From an uncultured Clostridia bacterium (GTDB taxonomy: Bacteria > Bacillota > Clostridia > Christensenellales > Borkfalkiaceae), in NCBI GenBank assembly GCA_937920115.1, contig CALGVF010000327.1, forward strand, positions 1-10,981: 10,981 bases of DNA, given 5' to 3'. Within the stretch, counting starts at the first letter, position 1. The number at the start of each line of letters is the position of its first letter. A program made the translations under genes and the position numbers. The notes below the pieces were generated by a model, which was given only the letters and a program-made list of their open reading frames with translations, made no database searches and was not told where the DNA came from. Positions 6,065 to 10,981 of this stretch are shown in pieces.

Positions 6065-7609
6065 TTACATAAAATCGGGCAACTCGCCTTTTATCCCGAC
6101 GAGTTCGATAAACAATTTCGCCGTGGCGTGAGCGTCCGACAACGCTCTGTGGTGCAAAAATTCAATACCGAATTTCTCGCAGACGGTGTTCAGTTTGTAG
6201 TTTTTAAGTCTCGGAACTACCGCCCTTGCGAAAGAACAAGTGTCTATTCCGTCGTTTTTGAATATATAGCCGCACTCTTTGGCGAAATATTTTATGAATT
6301 TATAGTCGAAATCGAGGTTATGCCCGACGATTATACTGCCGTCGGCGTACTTGAACAAATCGGGAATAATCTTGTCTATCGTCGGCTTGTCCCTGACCAT
6401 TTCGTCGTCTATGCCCGTGAGCGAGGTTATTTCCTCGCTGATTTTTTTCTGCGGGTTTATAAGAGTCTGAAATTTATCGACAATCTTGCCGTCTACGACT
6501 CTTACCGCTCCTATTTCGGTGATTTTATCCCCGTTTATGTACGAAAGTCCCGTAGTTTCTATATCCAAAACGGTGAAAGTCCTGCCCATAAGGCACTCGG
6601 GAACGGGCTTTTCGGCTTTAAACAGAAAACTCTGTTCCATATCCTCGATTTTTTCGGGGAACACGAGCGAATAAAGAGCGGGAACGGACTTGCTCTCCCT
6701 CTCTTCCGCTTTGAAGTCCTCGGGAAACACGCAGAAGGACACGTCGATTATCTTGAAACTCTGCATACCGTTGTATAAGCCTATTTCGCCTCGGCAGATA
6801 ATCTGAGTTCCGACCTGAATTTTCTCGATTTTCTTGCGTTTTTCGTTGGTCATGAATATCTTGCCGACGATTTTCCCCGTTGTGTCGTTGAGTTCGACGA
6901 GGTAAAACTCCTTGCCCGTTTTGGTCTCTCTCGTACTTATCGATTCGACCTTGCCCGCGAAGCAGCAAATACCGCTCGCAAGAGAGGAGTCCGCTATGTA
7001 TATCGCCGTGCCGTCGATTTCTTCGCCCCACAGTTTCACGGGGTCGGCGACGGTCAGCGTTCTGAATTTTATCGTTTCGTACTCGGTCGAGTTCAACTTG
7101 ACTTTAAGTATTTCCTCGTTCGCCTGCGACTTGCCCGTATCGACCGCTTTTCCCGAAAAAAGACAACAGAATTCGCCGTACAAATGAGCGGAAAGTTTTT
7201 CTAAAACCGAGTGCTTCGTAACGTATTCGTAAACGTCGTCGTCAGCCTCCAAAACGTACTCGCATTTCCCGTTTTCGGGCGGAAAAACCTTGATATTGTC
7301 GGGCGTGATAGAATGAGCGACCGACATATAAGTCTCGGTTAAATACCTGTAAATTTCGTTCTTGACGAGTTCGGGGTCGGCGACGATTTTTATCACGTTC
7401 GCCCTGCAATCGGGGAAGGACTCGGGCATATATTCCCTTATGATTTCCTCGATTTTCATACACGCGTCGTCGCTTTGAGCCTTGTCGCATATAAAGGTGA
7501 AATCAGCCTCGCCGTTTCTTTTCAGCGAGACTTCTTTCAGTCGTATTTTGGCGAGACTTTCGTCTATCGCCCGTATTTTAGGTAAAATATCTAAATTAAA
7601 ATCAGACAA
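6065..7609 (-). CDS. PolC-like protein reduced to N-terminal region, OB fold and DEDDh exonuclease
   Basis: A 514-residue protein that matches the front part of the Gram-positive replicative polymerase PolC but stops after the exonuclease. In order: a PolC-type N-terminal region (about 1-195); an OB-fold nucleic-acid-binding domain (about 212-295; GKVESISTRETKTGKEF, then FKIIDVSF); a 50-residue linker; and a 3'-5' exonuclease (about 344-505). All DEDDh catalytic residues are present: Asp349 and Glu351 in DIETTG, Asp435 in GHNLDFDYKFI, and His487 and Asp492 in HHRALSDA. The PHP half that PolC carries between OB and exonuclease (RVELHLHT-type start) is absent, as are the rest of PHP and the polymerase. 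The start is TTG, overlapping the ispG stop by 8 bases, with AAAGGA 11 bases upstream; no ATG occurs before residue 51. Many Clostridia have full polC at this spot after ispG. It probably trims DNA or RNA 3' ends; function inferred. Confidence 0.88.
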   Translation of the reverse strand: MSDFNLDILPKIRAIDESLAKIRLKEVSLKRNGEADFTFICDKAQSDDACMKIEEIIREYMPESFPDCRANVIKIVADPELVKNEIYRYLTETYMSVAHSITPDNIKVFPPENGKCEYVLEADDDVYEYVTKHSVLEKLSAHLYGEFCCLFSGKAVDTGKSQANEEILKVKLNSTEYETIKFRTLTVADPVKLWGEEIDGTAIYIADSSLASGICCFAGKVESISTRETKTGKEFYLVELNDTTGKIVGKIFMTNEKRKKIEKIQVGTQIICRGEIGLYNGMQSFKIIDVSFCVFPEDFKAEERESKSVPALYSLVFPEKIEDMEQSFLFKAEKPVPECLMGRTFTVLDIETTGLSYINGDKITEIGAVRVVDGKIVDKFQTLINPQKKISEEITSLTGIDDEMVRDKPTIDKIIPDLFKYADGSIIVGHNLDFDYKFIKYFAKECGYIFKNDGIDTCSFARAVVPRLKNYKLNTVCEKFGIEFLHHRALSDAHATAKLFIELVGIKGELPDFM

Positions 7610-8639
7610 GTTGCTTAATTTCCTTTAAAAATTCTTCTTCCGCTTTTTCAAACTCGACTTTTTTATACACCTTGCCGTTTTTGAAAAACGCGCAGTACCC
7701 GCTCCCCCCCGCAATTCCGAGGTCGCAGTCCGCCGCCTCGCCGGGTCCGTTCACAACGCAACCCATAACCGCTATTTTCAGGTGTTTTTTGATGCCCGAA
7801 GTAAGACTTTCGACCTTGTTCGCAAGCGATATGCTGTCGTACTCCGTCCTGCCGCAAGTCGGACAGGATATAACCTCGACGTAATTCTCGTCAAGTCCCA
7901 CGCTTCTCAAAATTCGCTTTGCGGCGATAATCTCTTCTCTCGGGTCGGCGGTGAGCGAAACTCTTATAGTGTCGCCTATGCCTTTTAATAGCAGACTTCC
8001 TATTCCTATACTGCTTTTGACCGTGCCGCTCGCAAGCGTTCCCGCCTCGGTAACGCCCACGTGAAGGGGATAGTCGGTCTTGTTATGTAAATACTCGTAA
8101 GTTCTGACGGTAAGCGGAACGGAAGACGCTTTCGCCGAAATAACGATATTATCAACGCCGTATTTTTCCAAAATCGCCACGTTTTTAAGCGCGCTTTCGG
8201 CGAGCGATATTTCGTTTTTACCGTATTTCGCGAGAAGTTCCTTCTCAACGCTGCCCGTGTTCGACCCGACTCTCACCGCAACTCCCGAACTTTTTACCGC
8301 CCTCGCGACCTCTTCCACGTTCTTCTCCGAACCGATATTCCCGGGGTTTATTCTTATCTTATCCACGCCGTTGTCTATCGCCCGAAGAGCGTATTTATAG
8401 TTGAAATGTATGTCCGCGACGAGCGGAATGTTTATCGACTTTTTAATCGCCGAAAGGGCGTTTACGTCCTCGTCGTCCTTGACGGAAACCCTTATTATAT
8501 CGCAACCTAAATCTTCGAGGGCAAGTATCTGTTTAACGACCTCGTCTACTTTGGAAGTCTTCACGTTTACCATAGACTGAACGGCTACCCTGTTGCCGCC
8601 GCCTATTTTTATTTTGCCTACCGTCGCTTCTCTCGTCAT
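7602..8639 (-). CDS. ispG: 4-hydroxy-3-methylbut-2-enyl diphosphate synthase (IspG/GcpE)
   Basis: IspG converts methylerythritol cyclodiphosphate to HMBPP, the penultimate step of the MEP isoprenoid pathway, using a [4Fe-4S] cluster. It has 345 residues, typical of the short two-domain bacterial form. The TIM-barrel part begins TREATVGKIKIGGGNRVAVQ and includes PLVADIHFNYKYA (72-84), DKIRINPGNIG (93-103) and RVGSNTGS (123-130). The C-terminal part supplies the cluster ligands Cys259 and Cys262 (SCPTCGRT), Cys294 (GCVVNGPGEA) and Glu301. The ATG overlaps the coaX stop as ATGA (4 bases), and its own stop overlaps the next start. It belongs to the ECF-coaX-ispG-exonuclease operon. Confidence 0.97.
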   Translation of the reverse strand: MTREATVGKIKIGGGNRVAVQSMVNVKTSKVDEVVKQILALEDLGCDIIRVSVKDDEDVNALSAIKKSINIPLVADIHFNYKYALRAIDNGVDKIRINPGNIGSEKNVEEVARAVKSSGVAVRVGSNTGSVEKELLAKYGKNEISLAESALKNVAILEKYGVDNIVISAKASSVPLTVRTYEYLHNKTDYPLHVGVTEAGTLASGTVKSSIGIGSLLLKGIGDTIRVSLTADPREEIIAAKRILRSVGLDENYVEVISCPTCGRTEYDSISLANKVESLTSGIKKHLKIAVMGCVVNGPGEAADCDLGIAGGSGYCAFFKNGKVYKKVEFEKAEEEFLKEIKQLV

Positions 8640-9421
8640 TTTCCCACCTTATTATTCATTTCGTAGATAAGCCTCAGCCCGTTGAGCGTGAGCGTAATGT
8701 CGAAGCGGTCTATGGTCTTCGATTCTTTATGAATGATTTTGCCCATTCCGCCCGTGGCGATTACCTTGGTATCGGGTCTGCCGAGTTCCTCTTTTATCTT
8801 GGTGACGATATTGTCAACAAGTCCCGCGAAGCCGTAAACTATGCCCGCCTGCATGCAATTAACGGTGTTTTTCGCAATAATCGACGGGGGCGTTTCGAGT
8901 TCGATTGTCGGAAGATTAGCCGTGCCGTTGACGAGCGAGTCGAGCGAACCTTTTATTCCGGGGGATATAACCACGCCTATGAGTTCGCCTTTTTCGCTTA
9001 TAATATCGAAGGTCGTCGCCGTGCCGAAGTCTATGCAGATAATGGGCGTACCCTTGCCGTAACGGTGAATCGCACTCACCGAATCGACTATTATGTCCGA
9101 CCCGACCTCTCTCGGGTTGTCGGCTTTCACGTTGAGACCCGTTTTCACGCCCGGACCCACGATTATAGGCGTAAGCCCGAAATAGTCGCGACACATGTGT
9201 TCCATCGTGTAGTTTAAAGACGGAATAACGGACGACATTATAACGCCCTTTATTTTGTCTTTCGGTATGCCCGCCGTTTTCAGAAGGTCTCTGACGATTA
9301 CGCCGTACTCGTCGCTCGTGAAATTCCTCTGCGAGGTCACTCTGAACGTCGCCTTTAATTCCTCGCCGTCGAAAATGGCGTATTTTATGTTGGAATTGCC
9401 TATATCTATGCAGAATATCAT
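8636..9421 (-). CDS. coaX: Type III pantothenate kinase
   Basis: CoaX phosphorylates pantothenate with ATP, the first step of coenzyme A synthesis; it is a cytoplasmic dimer of the ASKHA fold. It has 261 residues, the usual length. Motifs: the ATP-binding IDIGNSNIKYAIFDG start (5-19, Asp6); the pantothenate-site NPREVGSD (102-109) with the probable catalytic Asp109; IDFGTATTFD (130-139); SPGIKGSLDSL (153-163); and VIATGGMG (220-227). The residue after GSD is Ile rather than the Arg common in GADR versions; I believe similar variants occur in other Clostridia. The start is one base after the stop of the ECF gene, suggesting coupled expression of uptake and phosphorylation. Confidence 0.95.
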   Translation of the reverse strand: MIFCIDIGNSNIKYAIFDGEELKATFRVTSQRNFTSDEYGVIVRDLLKTAGIPKDKIKGVIMSSVIPSLNYTMEHMCRDYFGLTPIIVGPGVKTGLNVKADNPREVGSDIIVDSVSAIHRYGKGTPIICIDFGTATTFDIISEKGELIGVVISPGIKGSLDSLVNGTANLPTIELETPPSIIAKNTVNCMQAGIVYGFAGLVDNIVTKIKEELGRPDTKVIATGGMGKIIHKESKTIDRFDITLTLNGLRLIYEMNNKVGK

Positions 9422-9422
9422 A

Positions 9423-10013
9423 CTATTTTCTCACTATTTTTATAACCCTTAACAAGACGGGCGACAAAAGCAGATTTATCGCGAGTTCTATTAAGAAATT
9501 CACGCCCGCGCAGCCTATAAAGAGGAAGTAAACAACGCTCGTATTCTGAACGAAATTCGCCTTCAATGTGTCCGCCATAAAGAGGGCGCCGACGATAAAC
9601 AACCCCGTATTGACTATGGGGGCTGCGGCAGCCGCTGTAAATACCGCCGCCGTCTTATTGAGTTTGACGATTTCCCCGTACAACGCCGCCGAGACGAGAC
9701 CCGCCGCCGTACCCTTAACGAGACAAGTAGCGGCAGTTAAAAAAGGGTGGTCGGAAAACAGGATAAAAGTAAACCCGTCAAGTCCGGCAACGCCCATAAT
9801 CAGCGTAATTACGCCGAAAAGCAGTCCTAAAAACGCTCCGCCCAAGACGCCCGTCATAATGCCGCCGAGGACGATCGGCACGAGTACGAACGAAAGCCGC
9901 ACGGTACCTATCGCGATATAACTGCCGAAAATCTGCAATACCACGATAAACGCGGACAGAACGCCTAAAATCGCGAGATTTCTCGAAGTAAAAAACTTCT
10001 TTTCTCTTTCCAT
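9423..10013 (-). CDS. ECF transporter S component, probably for pantothenate
   Basis: An integral membrane protein of 196 residues with about six predicted helices (roughly 13-35, 38-55, 57-78, 95-114, 122-147 and 160-190). This is the layout of the substrate-binding S component of energy-coupling-factor vitamin transporters. The helix 1 to helix 2 region VRLSFVLVPIVLGGIMTGVLGG and the mid-protein CLVKGTAAGLVSAALYG fit the ECF S-component family. The ATPase and T subunits are not in the window; S components are commonly served by a shared module encoded elsewhere. Substrate is inferred from coaX, one base downstream. The start is ATG with GGAGG close upstream, and a promoter lies about 110 bases before it. 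Other vitamins cannot be excluded. Confidence 0.85.
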   Translation of the reverse strand: MEREKKFFTSRNLAILGVLSAFIVVLQIFGSYIAIGTVRLSFVLVPIVLGGIMTGVLGGAFLGLLFGVITLIMGVAGLDGFTFILFSDHPFLTAATCLVKGTAAGLVSAALYGEIVKLNKTAAVFTAAAAAPIVNTGLFIVGALFMADTLKANFVQNTSVVYFLFIGCAGVNFLIELAINLLLSPVLLRVIKIVRK

Positions 10014-10113
10014 AATACCTCCAATCGAGTTTTAAAAAATACCCGTTGAAAAAAATAAAAAATATGTAGTCAAGCCCGTAGTCGATAAAAGTTCGACCGC
10101 ATAGGTGCTCGCT
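10014..10113 (-). other. Leader of about 100 bases before the ECF-coaX operon
   Basis: From the predicted start site to the ATG the leader carries a small hairpin (GTCGA-loop-TCGAC, between about 10083 and 10099), a direct repeat GACTAC about 14 bases apart, and long T runs (about 10044-10062). It then has the ribosome site GGAGG. I do not recognise a known riboswitch (TPP, FMN, THF and preQ1 motifs are not evident). Its length would allow regulation, but nothing proves it. Confidence 0.35.
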
Positions 10114-10119
10114 CTGCTA

Positions 10120-10148
10120 ATTATATACCATTTTGAAAATAAAATCAA
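10120..10148 (-). promoter_or_regulatory. Sigma-A-type promoter of the ECF-coaX-ispG operon
   Basis: On the minus strand: -35 TTGATT (10143-10148), a 17-base spacer and -10 TATAAT (10120-10125). The start site would fall near 10113. It is the best match upstream of the ECF gene, and the tight junctions downstream imply it serves all four genes. Confidence 0.7.
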
Positions 10149-10233
10149 TCTCTTTTTGCGAAAGAATTTTAAATATAATTATCGCTTACGTTTCGATAAA
10201 TTTTCATCTGTGATATTGTAGTCGTAATATTAT

Positions 10234-10273
10234 AGCCGCAGGCGATTGCGTTTAAACGCAATCGCCTGCGGCT
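10234..10273. repeat. Perfect 40-bp palindrome
   Basis: Bases 10234-10253 are the exact reverse complement of 10254-10273, with no spacer and TTTAAA at the centre. Its outer parts are GC-rich (GCCGCAGGCG) in AT-rich surroundings. Neither side has a T run, so it is not an ordinary terminator. A diverged relative lies at 5203-5242. It may be a REP-like repeat, a protein-binding palindrome or a cruciform-forming site. The rest of the gap (10149-10233 and 10274-10385) is AT-rich with nothing else I can support. Confidence 0.9.
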
Positions 10274-10385
10274 GAAAAATACAATCTATCGTCAGTAAAT
10301 CAGTTTCCAGACGTCCCCCTCAATCACTCCATAAATGCAAAAAATTTCTTCTTTTTTAATAAATAATCTTTTATTGTTTTACTCC

Positions 10386-10981
10386 TTAATACAACTCGAA
10401 GGAATAGTGCATATAAAAGCCGCAAAATATAGAAGCCTGCTCTTTTATCGAACTATCGTTACTCGCATCAAAAGTCAATCCGCTGATAAGATTTAAAAAT
10501 TTATCGCCTTGCTTTACAGCGCATATATAATCCCCCGATTCGATTTTAATAAAATATTTTTTATCATTTATGTGTCCGGTGATATAGTAAGGGCTTCTTG
10601 TATAAACGATTTTATTCCCGTTTTCGTCAAGTATCCATTTCTTATCTCTATTCGGTTCAGGTTGACTTTTAGTTAAATCTTTAACGTATGGAGACCACGG
10701 GTTATCGTCATCATAGATGTTACCTTCTCTATACATACTTTTACTTAAAATACCTAAAATAACAGTTCGTCTTTCATACTTGTCAAGATAAATAAATACG
10801 AATCCAAACGGCTCAAATTCCACAAGAAAATATTGCAAAGTATCGTCTTTTTCATACAGCGGATATACTTTATAACTCTCGTACCGTTCGCCGTTTCCGT
10901 ATTTCCAATCTTTAAAATGATTATCGATTCTTTTACTTACTCGTTTTATATGTTGTTCTTCCGAATACCACGACGAACGCC
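10386..10981 (-). CDS. Unrecognised protein, N-terminus cut by the window edge
   Basis: I do not recognise this gene. The reading frame stays open to the right edge: 197 full residues are visible, and the start lies outside the window. The visible part begins with a charged, Trp/Tyr-rich stretch (WYSEEQHIKRVSKRI). It continues with LVEFEPFGFVFIYLDKYERR, a segment around YDDDNPWSPYVKD, then PYYITGHINDKKYFIKIESG, and ends YMHYSFELY. There is no signal peptide or membrane helix in what is seen; the composition suggests a soluble, beta-rich, aromatic-rich protein. It is clearly AT-richer than its neighbours (about 32% GC in one hand-counted line against about 50% in coaX), which may indicate different origin. 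A TTG at 10838 could serve as a start, but the conserved-looking frame upstream argues against it. Confidence 0.7.
   Translation of the reverse strand, partial: RSSWYSEEQHIKRVSKRIDNHFKDWKYGNGERYESYKVYPLYEKDDTLQYFLVEFEPFGFVFIYLDKYERRTVILGILSKSMYREGNIYDDDNPWSPYVKDLTKSQPEPNRDKKWILDENGNKIVYTRSPYYITGHINDKKYFIKIESGDYICAVKQGDKFLNLISGLTFDASNDSSIKEQASIFCGFYMHYSFELY

Noticed and set aside
6026..6778. Plus-strand open frame of 250 codons
   Set aside because: It is antisense to the PolC-like gene, whose frame shows complete conserved motifs; the antisense protein resembles nothing.
8729..9217. Plus-strand open frame of 162 codons
   Set aside because: Antisense shadow of coaX.
8636..9421. Loss of the Arg of the CoaX GADR motif (here GSDI) as sign of an inactive enzyme
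   Set aside because: The catalytic Asp is kept, all other motifs are intact, and similar variants are, as I recall, present in other Clostridia.
10234..10273. Terminator for the unknown gene
   Set aside because: The stem is strong, but no T run follows on either strand.

Overview
All recognisable genes in this window lie on the minus strand, so gene order is best read from high to low coordinates. The gene set points to an uncultured member of the Firmicutes, class Clostridia. It includes a PolC-type exonuclease directly after ispG, Mini-ribonuclease III, CoaX (type III pantothenate kinase) beside an ECF transporter S component, a CpsB/YwqE-type PHP phosphatase beside a Wzz-like protein, and the dnaX-ebfC-recR cluster. 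Most genes are of moderate GC (about 50% in one hand-counted line). An affiliation near gut Christensenellales-type lineages is only a guess from the look of the intergenic repeats.

Reading in the direction of transcription. (1) The window opens inside an unrecognised AT-rich gene (10386-10981, cut by the window edge). (2) A gene-free stretch of about 370 bases follows, with a perfect 40-bp palindrome (10234-10273) and a good sigma-A-type promoter (10120-10148). (3) That promoter probably drives a tightly packed operon: ECF S component, coaX, ispG and a PolC-like exonuclease. The junctions are a 1-base gap, a 4-base ATGA overlap and an 8-base overlap. (4) A second strong promoter (6030-6058) precedes a wzz-like gene. 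After a 137-base gap with two inverted repeats come cpsB, mrnC, rlmB, dnaX, ebfC and recR, with short gaps. (5) A strong hairpin terminator (374-407) closes this block. (6) The leftmost 370 bases hold no gene but carry three copies of a GC-rich repeat, two of them an almost perfect 47-bp inverted pair.

The functions are mostly housekeeping: pantothenate uptake and its phosphorylation for CoA, the iron-sulfur step of the MEP isoprenoid pathway, 23S rRNA maturation and methylation, the clamp loader, and RecFOR recombination repair. The surface-polysaccharide pair wzz-cpsB sits in front of this housekeeping run.

The most unusual item is the 514-residue protein after ispG. It has the N-terminal region, OB fold and a complete DEDDh proofreading exonuclease of PolC, but no PHP domain and no polymerase. 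It occupies the place where many Clostridia carry full-length polC. The second is a family of palindromic repeats: a perfect 40-bp copy and a diverged copy 5 kb away, differing by compensatory base-pair changes.
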